A stretch of DNA of 64,000 bases from Pontederia crassipes (lineage: Eukaryota > Streptophyta > Magnoliopsida > Commelinales > Pontederiaceae). The DNA is taken from contig JAUKPH010000018.1 of the NCBI GenBank assembly GCA_030549335.1, positions 2,790,001-2,854,000 on the forward strand, in the 5' to 3' direction. The position numbers and the translations under genes are program-made. The notes beneath the pieces were generated by a model. The model made no database searches. It had not been told where the DNA came from and was given only the letters and a program-made list of their open reading frames with translations. Positions 36,601 to 49,058 of this stretch are shown here, one piece after another; the stretch's first letter is position 1; each line of letters starts with the position of its first letter.

Positions 36601-39125
36601 AGCTATTTAATGATGGATGTGAAGGTTCCCGTTGTGATTTGGAGGACTTGACAGTTAGCGAATGTGAGCTTAATAGGTCATTTTATCGTAGAATTAGAGT
36701 CTCGGAGGTTAGCGAAGCTCTTAAGAAAATGGAGAATGGTAAAGCCGTTGGACCGGATGGTATACCGATTGAAGTTTGGAAATGTTTAGGAGAAAAATGT
36801 GTGTTGTGGTTATGTAAACTATTTAATGAGATTTTACGGTCGAAAAAGATGCCTGATGATTGGAGATTAAGTACATTAGTTCCTATTTACAATAATAAAG
36901 GGGATATTCAGAATTGTGCAAATTATAGAGGGATTAAACTTATGAGTCACACAATGAAATTATGGGAAAAAGTGATTGAGCATAGATTGAGAATGGAGAC
37001 TAGTATTTCTGAAAGACAATTTGGGTTCATGCCAGGAAGATCCACTACAGAGGCGATTTATTTACTAAGGGGGATGATGGAGAAGTATCGAAGTAGGAGA
37101 AGAGACTTACATATGGCTTTCATTGACTTAGAGAAGGCGTATGATCAGATACCAAGGGATGTACTTTGGAAAGCCTTGCAAAAGAAGAGGGTGAGTGTTG
37201 CCTACATTAAGGTAATACAAGATATGTACGATGGGGCATTGACTAGAGTTAGGACACCCGGAGGTGAGACAAATGAATTTCCTATAGGAATTGGCCTACA
37301 TCAAGGATCAGCTTTAAGCCCGTATCTATTTAACTTAGTTATCGATGCTATAACCGAGAGTATCACAGAGGAGGTACCTAAGTGCATGCTATTTGCGGAT
37401 GATATAGTACTTTTAGCGGATTCAAGAGAAGAGATTAATACAAAATTGGAAATATGGAGAAATACGTTGGAGTCAAAGGGTTTTCGTTTAAGTAGGAATA
37501 AAACAGAATATATGCATAGCAATTTCACAAATAAACAACTTAGAGACGATTTGAAAGTTAGGCTAGGGGAGGATATAATTCCTCAAGTGACAAAGTTTAA
37601 ATATTTAGGATAAATTGTAAGACAAGATGGTGAGATTGATGACGATATTAATCATAGAATTCAAGCTGGTTGGTGTAAGTGGAGGAAAGCCACTGGAGTT
37701 CTTTGTGATAGAAAAGTACCCAATAAAGTTAAAGGTAAATTCTATCGTACTGCTATAAGGCCAGCAGTGTTATATGGTAGTGAATGTTGGGCTATGAAGG
37801 GACAACATGAACGTAAAGTGGGGGTAGCCGAAATGAGGATGTTGAGATGGATGTGTGGTCATACAAGATTAGATAAGATTAGGAATGACCATATACGTGA
37901 ACGAGTCGGAGTGGCTCCTATTAGTGAGAAAATGGTAGAGAATCGTTTGAGATGGTTTGGTCATGTTCAGAGAAGACCATTAGATGCGCCAGTAAGAAGA
38001 GTAGATCAAATAATCTGGAGTCCGATTAAAAGAGGGAGAGGGAGGCCAAGGCGGACACTTGGCGAACTAATAGAGCAAGATCTATTGGTGAATAATATAC
38101 CGAAAGGTTTGGTGACTAATAGAGCGGAATGGCGTCGTATGATCCATGTAGCCGACCCCACCTAGTGGGATAAGGCTTTGTTGTTGTTGTTGTTTGTTGT
38201 TGTAGTTCCATGGTATTGGGTCTTCCAAACATTCTCCTGTCATTTGTCATCATTTTCACTTTATCCATTCTTCTCTAGGATGAAACTGAGAACTCTATAT
38301 TTTGGCATCTTCCATGCATCACGTGTCTGTTTGTTTTGCTTCTGTAATGGTGTTGAACAACCAAAGATCGCAATGGAAAGCTGTGAGTTTTGTTCATCCT
38401 TGGGTAATATGATCAAATCTAATGCTTTATTTCTTTTTTGGATATTTATTTTGCATTATATTTTGTTTATGAAGTTTTCTTGGCACTTTACTGCTTTCAT
38501 GTCTGTTAAAAAAATTACTCACTGTTTTCTGAAAAATGTGTGAACAGACTGATGACAAGGCTTATGTTTTGTGCTTTGTGGAATTCAAGGATTCCAAATG
38601 TGCTTTGACTGCAATGGAAGCTCTTCAAGGTTGTTCTTCGTTGCCATCTATTATGTTAAACCTTGCTGCATTGCTTTTATCTCATATTTTACAACTTAAT
38701 TTGCTATTACAGTTAAATAGGACGATTTATGAAAAAGCCAAGTTGATGACTAAGTATGCTGCCAAATGATAAGAAAATTGTAAATAGCAGTATTTCATCC
38801 CTTTGAAGAGTGTAACAGCTTCGTGGCATCTTCAACTTTGTGAACTTTACTAATGCAAATAACCAGAAAATCAAGTTCTCATTTTTAATTTGATTTCAGC
38901 ATAATTAGTGATCTCATACCAGTTCTATTAATCTCATAGGATACTGATGTTTCTTAGATATAGGGGCATTAAATGCTATCTTTAACAGTATCATAAGAAA
39001 CATATGTTGCTTATTGTGCAGGGTACAGATTTGATGACAAGAAGACAGATGCACCAGTATTGAGGATCCAGTTTGCGAAGTTTCCTTTTCGCCCAACTTC
39101 TGTTATTGCTGTTCGAAGACCCTGA
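31460..39125 (+). CDS. Single-RRM RNA-binding protein (RBPMS/Hermes-like plant family)
   Basis: Six exons read in frame: 31460-31505, 33768-33880, 33956-34235, 34325-34386, 38548-38629 and 39022-39125, giving 228 residues. All introns are GT-AG. The start MADPYWRYSSTTTDR is typical of this plant family. A low-complexity linker precedes one C-terminal RRM (about residues 130-218) with RNP2 ILFVDGLP, then CTRREVAHLFRPFIGFEDIKV and RNP1-like YVLCFVEF, ending VLRIQFAKFPFRP. RBPMS/Hermes-type RRMs bind short CA-containing motifs and often dimerise; this specific role is inferred. The donor of exon 4 could instead be at 34391. Intron 34387-38547 contains an RTE LINE in sense orientation. The first intron (2.3 kb) holds a 72-bp tandem duplication near its acceptor. 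Confidence 0.88.
33600..33732. repeat. Tandem duplication with (TA)n in RRM intron 1
   Basis: A (TA)n tract followed by TTTTCCAACAAGAGGAATTT, then GCCTGAATGAAGATATTTGA and GTTT, is present twice in a row. The second unit ends about 36 bases before the exon 2 acceptor at 33766-33767, so it occupies the branch-point region. Confidence 0.9.
35085..38214 (+). mobile_element. RTE-clade LINE, copy 2, nearly full length, with 14-bp TSD
   Basis: Direct repeats TGTAGTTCCATGGT at 35085-35098 and 38201-38214 flank a 3.1-kb insert. It codes for an AP-type endonuclease then reverse transcriptase and ends in the RTE 3' hairpin and a (TTG)n tail. Only a short 5' UTR is present, probably slightly truncated. 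It sits in the sense direction in intron 34387-38547 of the RRM gene. Confidence 0.95.
35124..38165 (+). pseudogene. RTE endonuclease-reverse transcriptase with two nonsense codons
   Basis: Endonuclease motifs are visible: LGSWNIGTLNGKRLE, ILCLQETRW, SAYAPQVGAE, YIGGDLNGHVG and SQIDFFLTRNTDKR. Reverse transcriptase follows: KAVGPDGIPIEVWK, QFGFMPGRSTTEAIYLLR, HMAFIDLEKAYDQIPR, GLHQGSALSPYLFN and FADD. Then comes the C-terminal GHTRLDKIRNDHIRERV region, ending VADPT. Stops at 36090-36092 (TGA where copy 1 has TGG) and 37611-37613 (TAA where copy 1 has TCA) break an otherwise continuous frame. Both are single-base changes, so inactivation is recent. Confidence 0.93.
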
Positions 39126-40025
39126 AGCACACTCGATATTCAGCAGGTCTCTCGTGTTATGTAAGAGTGGCTAATTTGTATCTTACCGATATTTGACGCA
39201 GAATCTTTGAATTTTAAGATACATATCTTAGGTGATTCGTGTCCATCCTGTCAAGTTTTGATGTGGTCACCTCCAAAAAAAAAAATGTTTTGATGTGAAG
39301 CCAACTAGTTATATTGGAAAGCGGCGTGCATGCGCCGAGTGACTTTTTGAGGGGTACAGTGTCCTGATTTTTTATGTTCTAGCTCATATTCTCCATTAGA
39401 GGAACGAAGACCTGTTTTTGTTGCTGTCCCTATTGCCACTACACATGTCAGTTTTGCTCAATTACAAGGATGCAACAAAAGCAAGAAAGATTAAATTCTG
39501 GAAAGCGTCCAAGAGGATTATAACATCTTTCGAATTGGTTTAGTAAGAAAAGTTAATTGCGCTTTTGTATATTGAGGTTGTATGAAGATTGTCCCATTTA
39601 ATCTTGATGCATCATTTTGTTTTGTTGAGATTTTTTTCTTTTAAAATAAAATTTTATGAGGATCGAGTCGACGCTCACTATTTTTCCTTTGTCTTTTGTG
39701 GAAAAGCTAATTAAAAACACCGAATAATTGGAAAGGAAAAACTTCTACTTTTCTGGTCATTCAAAATCCATTGTAAATCATAGAAAGAAAAAAATGAAGG
39801 TGTTCCAAAGGAGGGATATGTTTTAATTCGGATTAAAAATTTATGAATTTTATTTTATTCATTTTTATTTAAAGACTTTAAATTTGATTGATAAATGGAC
39901 ATTGTGTCTTTTATATTTTTATTCATTGGATTTAAAATTTATGAATGTTATTTTATTCATTTTTATTTAAAGATTTTAAATCTGATTAATAGATTTGTGA
40001 TTTGATGAATAAAAAGAGGGGAGAC
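39126..40025. other. RRM gene 3' UTR and intergenic DNA
   Basis: No coding sequence. An unusual feature is a repeated AT-rich stretch (TTTATGAATTTTATTTTATTC and TTTATGAATGTTATTTTATTC) at about 39839-39975. Confidence 0.45.
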
Positions 40026-40033
40026 ACTGTGTC

Positions 40034-41111
40034 TAATGTTGTTAGGATCGGATCGGACGACGACCCGAATAAGTGTCTATTTCAGATTGGATCGATCGGT
40101 CTGACTGGATAATAATAAAATATTATATTTATTATGATATAGTAAATCAAGCTATGATATTTTGATTATATAAATATATATATGATGCCAAAATGTAATT
40201 ATATAAAAAAATAACGATCATAAATGTATAACTAATTTTAAGATATGATATTAAAATTATTATACACTTAATAAATTAAAATCTTATCGAATTTGATTAT
40301 TATATACAAATTTTCTATTGGTTAATTCTTTTTGTATTTCATATCTTTATTTTTTTTATGTTAAAAGCAACTAATACATATTTTTCTCCAAAATATTATG
40401 ACGAGATTATATATTTTATAAATAAATATATAGTATAATTAGTAGTTAACTATTTAATTTGACTTATTACATACTAAATTAAAGAATTTAAAGTTGTGTA
40501 TATATATTATTATATATAATATTATAATATAATAAGCATATTATAGTATTATTGTAGATGTTTGCACCATTCATTCATAACTAATTTATCTAATATGATA
40601 AATATTATAATAATATAATAAATATATAATTAATTTATATTATAATATATATTTATGATATTAAAAAAATCGAATAAGATCATAATCCATAAGTTATAGC
40701 TCAAAGTTTAATAAATTCAAAATTAAATGAAGGAAAAAAAGAACAAGTGAGTGTACAAAAATACTCACATTGATAGTAATAGCAAAGTGAGAGTAAATTG
40801 ACAAATATAAATAAAGGAGGAGACAAATGAGCCAATATAAATATTTATGGAGAAAGTCTATCTTTGATTATTTTTTGAATTTATAATAATATTTTTTATC
40901 AAATTATTTCTTAGTAAAAAAATTTAATAAAAAAATTTTAGCTGAACAAAAAAATGCGGTTCAACTCGGTTTTGGCCGATTGTAATCGGTTTTGATTGAT
41001 TTTTTACTAGTTCGATCCGGTTCAGCCCGATTCAAATTGGGGTCTGATTTGTGGTCGGTCAACGGTTGGACCGATCCGACCGACCGGTCCAGTCCGGCCT
41101 TGACAACATTG
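40034..41111. mobile_element. hAT-type non-autonomous element
   Basis: 8-bp direct repeats ACTGTGTC at 40026-40033 and 41112-41119 flank inverted ends: TAATGTTGTTAGG at the left, and CAATGTTGTCAAGG as the reverse complement of the right end. The subterminal regions are rich in GGTC/GACC and CGGTT motifs and the 0.8-kb middle is AT-rich without coding capacity. TSD size and CA-type end fit hAT. Confidence 0.8.
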
Positions 41112-41308
41112 ACTGTGTCCCTCCATTAAAGACTAATTTCTACCAAATAAATATAATTTAAATGCCACCAACAAGGGGGAATTGATTTAGGCTTATTAAA
41201 ACAAGGATGTAACGGGTGTCCACCTTATTAATATAATTAGTTAACAGTTAAGTAAATTTTAATTGCTTTAGGCTTATTAAAACAAGAATTTTAGTGGCTG
41301 TCCATCTT

Positions 41309-41932
41309 ATCTTAATAGGGTTGACGCTCTCACCTACGGCCCATCGTAGGATCAAAGATGGAAGTGCGTAATCGAATACATGGCTCACCGCATGAAAATG
41401 TGTGGCTTGGGTAGGAGAAAATAAAATAATGACGCTATTGAACCCATTTTTCTTTTTGCATTTTCTTTCATGTGCTCGTCTGAAATTTTGACGTCATCAC
41501 TGATGTTCCTCATTGCCGGCCGACGCAACTCAAAATGACATCCCCCTCCCTCATTCTTTTTTTGTGTATTCTGTATTGTGCTCGCTTGATCTCGACGCCG
41601 CTGACGCTCGCTCATCGCTGTAGAAGTTCCGCGCAATTGCCGCTCATTGTCGCCACCTCACCTCTGCATCGCGCCACTGCACCTCTACAGAAGTTCCTCG
41701 CCGCTTTGAATCTAACTTCGCTCACCGCCGACCTCGCACCCTCACCGCCGACCTCGTGTGCTCTCACCGTCGTTCCTCACAACATACCAACGCCTTTTTA
41801 TTTTTCTACCCGAGCCGCAGATTTTGATGGGTGAACCGCCAACTTTTGATAGATGAATCGTGTTTCGATTACGCACGTCCATCCTTGATCCTACGATGGA
41901 CGACGTAGATGGAGCGTCCGCCCTATTAAGAT
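41309..41932. mobile_element. TIR element of unknown class, unit A copy
   Basis: Ends ATCTTAATAGGG...GACGCTC and GAGCGTCCGCCCTATTAAGAT form inverted repeats extending about 75 bp (including CATCGTAGGATCAA and its complement). The interior is GC-rich, with CCTCACCGCCGACCTCG repeats. Unit B carries the homologous copy at 45014-46839, enlarged by a hAT insertion. No clear TSD. Confidence 0.6.
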
Positions 41933-42165
41933 ATTTTTTGGATGCGAGTTTATTAACTTTTTTTGATTATCATAAAAAACATAAATTTATTATCATTTGA
42001 TTAATCTAAATAGTTTCGGATGGCATTCTTAACTATGACAAATGAGACTCTGAGAAGAAATAATTTAGATATGATATATTTTGAATTTGAGACCTCCTTA
42101 AATGAGAATAAGCTATTTTTTTATTTGATACTAATCCGGTTCTTGAGTTTTTAACTTTTTACTAA

Positions 42166-43033
42166 GGGTGCGTTTGTTTTAAGTTATATAACATTACTTG
42201 AAATCTAAACATTCCAAGGAATATAATTTTCAGGAATCACGTTCCTAGCAAAATTAGATTCCAATGTTTGTTTCGGTTTAACAATTCAAAGTCATCTCTC
42301 TCCGAAAACACGGATCGCTACGTTTGGGCAGCACACTCATCACTGCCGGAGGACCTGAAGCAAGTTCGCCTTCACGCCGGCGAGGAGGAGGAGGAGTCGG
42401 CGGGGAGGAGGAGGCGGCTGCTGCTGCTGGTGCTGCTGAGCAGGGAGGAGGAGGTGGCGGTTGTTGCTGCTGCTGGGCAGGGAGGAGGAGGAGGAGGAGG
42501 AGGAGGCGGCTGCTGCTGCTGGAGGAGGCGGCGGCTGCTGCTGCTGAGCAGGGAGGAGGAGGAGAAGGCAGCTGCTGAGAAGCAGCAGCTTCAGGACCTG
42601 ATGGCGGCGGCGGGGAGGAGGCGGCAGCAGCTTCAAGACCTGATCGCAGCGGCAGGGAGCAGCAGCAGCGTCAGAACCTGATGGCGGCGGCGGGGAGGAG
42701 GAGGAGGCGGTAGCAGGGAGGAGGAGGCGGCGGCTGCAGCAGCAGCAGTTTCAAGACCTGTCGGCAGCAGCGGGAGGAGGATGAGGAGGCGACGGCTGCT
42801 GCTAAGCAGGGAGGAGGAGGAGGCGGCGGCGGATGCTGAGGAGGAGGTCGGAATGTGAGAAAGACACCAGTCAAGGGGGATTGGTATTCCGACATTTAAT
42901 GGAATTATCATTCCAATTGGAATGTCAGATTCCTATTAACATTAACAAATGATACATAACCAAACGCTGTAATCTATTATTCCCATAACGATTCCAGGGA
43001 ATGAAAATAAAATAGAATCAACCAAACACCCCC
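42166..43033. mobile_element. PIF/Harbinger (Tourist)-like element with GGA/GCA repeat interior
   Basis: Inverted ends GGGTGCGTTTG and CAAACACCCCC are flanked by TAA on both sides (42163-42165, 43034-43036). Unit B of the duplication has the empty site ...TTTTTACTAGTACAG at 47064-47078, confirming a 3-bp target. The interior from about 42350 to 42850 is a run of GGAGGAGGCGGC and GCAGCAGC trinucleotides. It creates long Glu/Gly/Leu/Ser-rich open frames with no protein identity. Confidence 0.82.
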
Positions 43034-45373
43034 TAATACAATTTCATATTGAAAGTAACGTAAAAATTTAAACCTACCTCAATAGGGAGGACTCGATCTT
43101 GAAACCTTCCGTTGTAATATCTTTATAATTCGAGCCTTTGGTTCGGTATTTATAAAAAACCAAACTTTGCACGTGGATAGTAATCAACATTTACCAACAT
43201 GTAGATAAAACTTTCTATGTGGCCTATCTAGATGAAGGTTGAGAACATTCTATGTTTTTGAATAATCTATGTTTTTTGAATGATTTTTGTTCTCAGTTAA
43301 GAAAATTTTAACCCTTATTTCAAGTGATATTAATTATAATACTAATTTAAAATTTATTGTATAAATTGGCATATTAAAAATTATATTACTATATACATTG
43401 AAATTAACTCCGTGTTATATACTTTTTATATCAATCTATATGTTATTTATTTATTCACATGTCAACTTGGATTCATTTTTCAGATGTTTTTACTTACCCC
43501 TCTATCATCGACAACCTTGAAAACCCATCAGTTGTGCCAATATGTTCACCATAGTGGTTTACATCCCTTTCAAAGAAAATATTATTAGATATAAGGACTT
43601 TACTCCTCTTTCAAGAGTACGGTACTATTGTCGATGAGAACTTTAATCTTTATTGCCAAGACTTATCTATAATCTATCTTTTAAATATAATCATATATGG
43701 TTTCATCAAAATATATAACATTGACACAATTAATTACAATAAAATATCAATAAAACAAACTTAAACAATGTTTAATATGGGACAGCCGTGATTTCTATAT
43801 GTTAGTCATGTCTCATAATAATCATATTCATCTCTATAGTTTGTAGTGTCCTTTATATGCTGAGTATCGTCATAATACCTCACTAGAGTCTGCATTAATT
43901 AATTATGGTCGGGTTCCATTCATGTTCATGGCTATTTCTCATATGGTGTTTCACATATCTGAACATGATATATATTTGTACATGGTCATCTCAAATGTCT
44001 ACCATTCATGAACGAGAACATTTCAACAATTTAATGTTCATCAAACATGGTCAATGGCATAAAAAATATAACATCACAATCTTCGTATGCAATATTGCCC
44101 TTTGACACAAGTCCCCTTATCTTGATTCATAGGAATAACTTGCTATTAAAGAATCTCGATGCAACCATGAATACCACTCATCTAAGTGAGGTAAAGAAAT
44201 TGGATCACCTTTACATACGTTCTTGTTTATATCAAACTTTTACATCTTTCAATTTTTAACATAGTTATGGTTGTACGTACATAAATGAATTATAAGTGTT
44301 CACAACTCAACAACTCAAGGTTCATGAATGATATTACATGCATTAACATAATTCCCACAAAATAACATTAACATTAATATAGATCATCATACAATTAATT
44401 TATAACTAATATAAATGTTAAGAAATTAATTAAATAAAACTATGTTGTCTATGACTAAGAATGATGTCATTACGAGCAGGTTGTAGTACCAATTATAAAT
44501 ATGCTATAGTAATTTTCTTACTCATCGATTTCAAACATGACACTACGGATAGGTCTTAATGCACGCTATGTTCTAATCATCATAGTCTCATTGGAATTGC
44601 TAAAGTCTGTCTATAGAATACCAACAAAACTTGTGCTTTTATTAATCATTTGCTACAATTCACTTTTGATCGTTATGGCCAACAATCCTTTACTATGACA
44701 AGTTTTGGCGAACTCCTGGATCATTTTAGGGACATTCAAAACAATTTTTTTTAGCTTGATGATAAAGAAAGAATTACAAAATTATTTATTTCTCTGGTGA
44801 TGGCGATCCAACATTCTTTTATTTGGGACGAAAAAATTCCCCGGCAGGTTTGTTAATGTATTTAGTTAACAGTTAAATAAGTTTGAATTGCTTTAGGCTT
44901 ATTAAAACAAGGATGTAACGGGTGTCCATCTTATTAATATAATTAGTTAACAGTTAAGTAAATTGGAATTGCTTTAGGCTTACTAAAACAAGGATTTAAT
45001 GGACGTTCATTTTATCTTAATAGGGTGGACGCTCCCATCTACTTCGGCCATTGTAGGTTCACCTCATGGAAATGTGCAGCTTGGGAGGAGAAAATATAAA
45101 AAATGGCGTTTGTCGAACCCAATTTTTTTTGCATTTTCTTTCATGTGCCCGCACGAGATCTTGACGTCACCACTCATGTTCCTCACTGCCGGTCAGCACA
45201 ACTCAAAACGAAATCCCCCTCCCTCATTCTTTTTTTGTGTGTTCTGCATTGTGCTTGCTCGATCTTGATGCTCGTCTCACCACACCCGTTGTCCTAGCAA
45301 GGTTACCACCCAGGGCATTCCTCATGACTGCTCACTCACCACTGCAGAAGCTCCTCGCAACTGTCGCCACCTT

Positions 45374-46459
45374 CGGGGCCTGCCCAAGGTTCAAGCAAGT
45401 GAAGCTCGTGCTTAAGGCCCTCAAATATTTTAGGTCTTGATTAATAATTAATCATTTATATTAGTCATGCTCCTTAAAATTCGGCCTCATAACTAACATA
45501 TATGATGTAATTTTTAAGCCTCATAATTACTCCAATCAATACAAATCAACTTTTTTCTCATTAATTAATTTTAGTTGACTCCCTTTTTTTATAGATCATT
45601 TACTCAAATATATTTGCTACCTCCTTAAAATTTGGTCTGCAATCATCCATTAATTATTTCATATCTTCTCTTCATTCCATAAACTATCACAATGTTCCAA
45701 ATCTTTATTATTAATATATTGCCAAAAATTTCACAACGACCATACTTTTTTCTCTTTAAAAGTATGTTAATTTCTTTTCATTTACACTTTAATCTCTTTC
45801 TAAAATCATTCACCATTCAAATTTTCACTCAAACTCTAGTCAAGATCAAGGGTGAAGCTCTCCTCCATAATCATATTAATATATTTTCAAAATTTTCTAA
45901 CTCATTTGGGGACATCCAAGTTATATCATTTCAACCCTCTTCTCTATTATTTTTTTATTTTGAGTTAATAAATGTACATATCTCATATTTTCATGAATAC
46001 ATATATATATCTTATTTTTAAAAACGTCATCTAGAAAATATGAATTTGGTTATTCAATTTTTTTAAAAGAGAAGAATTGATTCTTTGGTACAATCACAAA
46101 AAGGAGCTCTTGAATTTTTTTTGTTTGCAATAAAATAATAATATAAAAATATGAATAACTATTTTTTGAATGAACAAAAAGAATGTACTAATTCCATTTT
46201 TTTGGCTGAAAGAAATTTTTCAAAATTAAATTTGATAAAATATTATTTAAGATCAATAATGTCTCAAGAAAGATTAAATTGTTTAGCTACCTTATCAATA
46301 GAAAAATAAATGTTAGGAGAGGTAAAATATAAAAATTTGATTAGTAATTTTGCATCTAAAAAAGCTAGAACAATAAATTTTAAATAAAATATTTTTATTA
46401 TATAATACGCATCATCATTTAATCTTGCTTTAGGTATCTAGAAGCCTTGAGCGGGCCTG
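45374..46459 (+). mobile_element. hAT (TTF/ZMYM1-like) deletion derivative with TSD and matching empty site
   Basis: Flanks GCCACCTT (45366-45373) and GCCACCTC (46460-46467) form an 8-bp TSD. Unit A has the uninterrupted GTCGCCACCTCACCTCTGC site at 41649-41667. Imperfect inverted ends are GGGGCCTGCCCAAGG and, from the right, CAGGCCCGCTCAAGG. A transposase C-terminal relic lies at 46205-46387. The rest is AT-rich and non-coding. Confidence 0.88.
46205..46387 (+). pseudogene. hAT transposase dimerisation-domain relic
   Basis: The frame reads AERNFSKLNLIKYYLRSIMS, then QERLNCLATLSIEK, a stop (46307-46309), then MLGEVKYKNLISNFASKKAR and TINFK. This is the C-terminal hAT family dimerisation region (ERxFSxLKxIKxxLR..M.QERLxxLxxLSIE) of the TTF-type/ZMYM1-like transposases common in plants. 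Only the last ~60 residues survive. Confidence 0.85.
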
Positions 46460-49058
46460 GCCACCTCACCTTTGCAGAAGCTCCTCATCGCATCGAATCT
46501 GAACTCGCTCACCACCGACCTTGCGCCCTCCCCGCCAGTCGTTCCTCGCACCACTTCACCGTTGTACAAGCTCCTTGCCGCTTTGAATTTGACTTCGCTC
46601 ACTAGCGACCTCGCATCCTCAACGTCAACCTCGGGCCCTCACCGACGACCTCGTGTGTCCTCATCGTTGTTCCTCACAACATGGGTGAACCAACATTTTT
46701 TTAAAATTTTTTCTACCCGAGCCATGGATTTGATGGGTGAACCACCAACTTTTGATGGGTGAATCGTCTTTCGATCGCACACATCCATCCTTGATCCTAC
46801 TATGGCTGACATAGATGGGAGTGTCCACCCTATTAAGATATTTTTTGGTGTGAGTTTATTTAACTTTTTTTTATTACCATAAAAAATATACATTTATTAT
46901 CATTCGATTACTCCGAATAGTTTTAGATGATAATCTTAGCTATGACAAGTGAGACTCAAAGAAGAAATGATTTAGATACGATATATTTTAGATTTGAGAC
47001 ATCCTTAAATGAGAATAAGCTATTTTTTATTTGATGCTAATTCGGTTCTTGAGTTTTCAACTTTTTACTAGTACAGTTTCATACTAGAAGCAGCGTAAGA
47101 ATTTAAACCTATCTCAATAGGGAGGGCTCGATCTTGAAACTTTCCAATGTAATATCTTTATAATTCAAGCCTTTGGTTCAGTATTTATAACAACCAAACT
47201 TCGCATGTGGATAGTAATCAACATTTACCAATGCGTAGATAAAACTTTCTGTGTGGCCTATCAGGTGCTAGGTGCTACAGATGAAAGTTGAGATCATTCT
47301 ATGTTTTTAAATAATCTATGTTTTTTGAACGACTTTTATTTTCAATTAGAAAATTTAAACCCTTATTTTCCAAGTGATCTTCTTAGGGTCCTATATTTTA
47401 TTAATTTATATTAACTGTAATGATAATTTATATTTTATTGTATAAATTGGCATATTAAAAACTATATTACTGTATACATTGACATTAACCTCATGTTATA
47501 TACTTTTTATATCAATCTATAATTTATATTTTTATTCACACGTCCACATAAATTTTTATGTTGTTGGGTAATTTTACATGTATTAAAAGAATTCAAAATA
47601 TGAAAAATGGTATATATATATATATATATATATATACTCTTTTAACCATTTAGGTGTCCATTAGGCTCTCAGGTGATTTTTATAAATGTAAAAACATCTT
47701 AGATTTTTTTTAGATTCATGAAAACCTAATTTCTATGTCAGCTTGGATTAATTTTTTAGATTTTTTACTTGGATTCATTTTTCAGCTTGAATTCTTCCGC
47801 AACCTTGAAAATGCACAAGTTGTGCCAATATGTTCACCATAGTGGTTTACATCCCTTTTAAAGAATTAAATCATTATTAGATATAAGGACTTTACTCCTC
47901 TAAGTAAATCATTATTAGATATAAGAACTTTACTCCTCTTTCGAAAGTACGGTACTACCATCGATGAAAACTTTAATCTCTAATGGGTGGTGTGCCAAAG
48001 ACTTATCTATAATTTATCTTTTAAATATAATGATATACAATTTCATCAAAATATATAACATTGACACAATTAATTACGATAAAATACTAATAAAACAATA
48101 TTAAACAATGTTTTAATATGGACCAGTCGTGATTTCTACATGTTACTCATGTCTCATAATAATCCTATTCATCTCTATATGCTGAGTATCATCATAATAC
48201 CTCACTAGAGTCTACATTAATTGATCATGGTCGGGTTCCATTCATGTTCATGGCTATTTCTCATATGGTGTTTCACATATTTGAACATGATACATTTCAC
48301 CTATGCTACACAATATTCGTACATGGTCATCTCAAATGTATACCATTCATGAACGAGAACATTTCAACATTTTAATGTTCATAAAACATGATCAATTACA
48401 TAAAACATATAACATCACAATCTTCATATGCAATATTGCCCTTTGACACAAGTCCCCTTATCTTGATTCATAGGAATAACATGCTATTAAAGAATCTCGA
48501 TGCAACCATGAATACCACTCATCTAAGTGAAATAAAGAGATTGGATTACCTTTACATACATTCTTGTTTATATCAAACTTTTACGTCTTTCAATTTTTAA
48601 CATAATTATGGTTGTACGTACATAAATGAATTATAAGTGTTCACAACTCAACAACTCAAGGTTCATGAATGATATTACATGCGTTAACATAATTCCCACA
48701 AAATAAAATTAACATTAATATAGATAATCATACAATTAATTTATAACTAATATAAATGTTGAGAAATTAATTAAATAAAACTATATTGTATATGACTAAG
48801 AATAATGTCATTACGAGCAAGTTGTAGTACGAATTATAAATATGCTATAGTAATTTTCTTACTCATCGATTTCAAACATGACACTACAAATAGGTTTTAA
48901 TGCACGCTATGTTCTAAAAATCATCATCAGTCTCATTGGAATTGCTAAAGTCTATCTATAAAACACCAACAAAACTTGTGTTTTTATTAACCATTCACTA
49001 CAATTCACTTTTGATCGTTATGGAACGGATTTTGGCGAACTCCTGGATCATTTTAGGG

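Larger units (their letters stand above)
45014..46839. mobile_element. TIR element of unknown class, unit B copy, with nested hAT
   Basis: Homologue of 41309-41932. Ends ATCTTAATAGGGTGGACGCTC and GAGTGTCCACCCTATTAAGAT are inverted repeats and less decayed than in unit A. A 1086-bp hAT derivative is inserted at 45374. Confidence 0.65.
41187..49058. repeat. Tandem segmental duplication, two units of ~3.5 and ~4.2 kb
   Basis: Unit A (41187-44731) and unit B (44893-49058) match along their length in the same order. Shared landmarks are TTAGGCTTATTAAAACAAGG (41187/44893), CCCCCTCCCTCATTCTTTTT (41542/45216), GAGAATAAGCTATTTTTT (42104/47011), CTTTTTAC-TA (42154/47061), CAACATTTACCAA (43187/47219), GTTCACCATAGTGGTTTACA (43544/47831), TCATGGCTATTTCTCATATGG (43925/48248) and TTTTGGCGAACTCCTGGATC (44703/49030). 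Differences are point changes, small indels and element insertions. Origin of the unit is unknown and it has no intact gene. Confidence 0.9.

Noticed and set aside
42268-42911. Glu/Gly-, Leu- and Ser/Pro-rich open frames
   Set aside because: Arise from GGA/GCA trinucleotide repeats of the Tourist-like element.
41187-49058. The two large direct repeats as LTRs of one element
   Set aside because: The units are nearly adjacent, lack TG...CA ends, a primer binding site and any coding interior; a tandem duplication explains them better.
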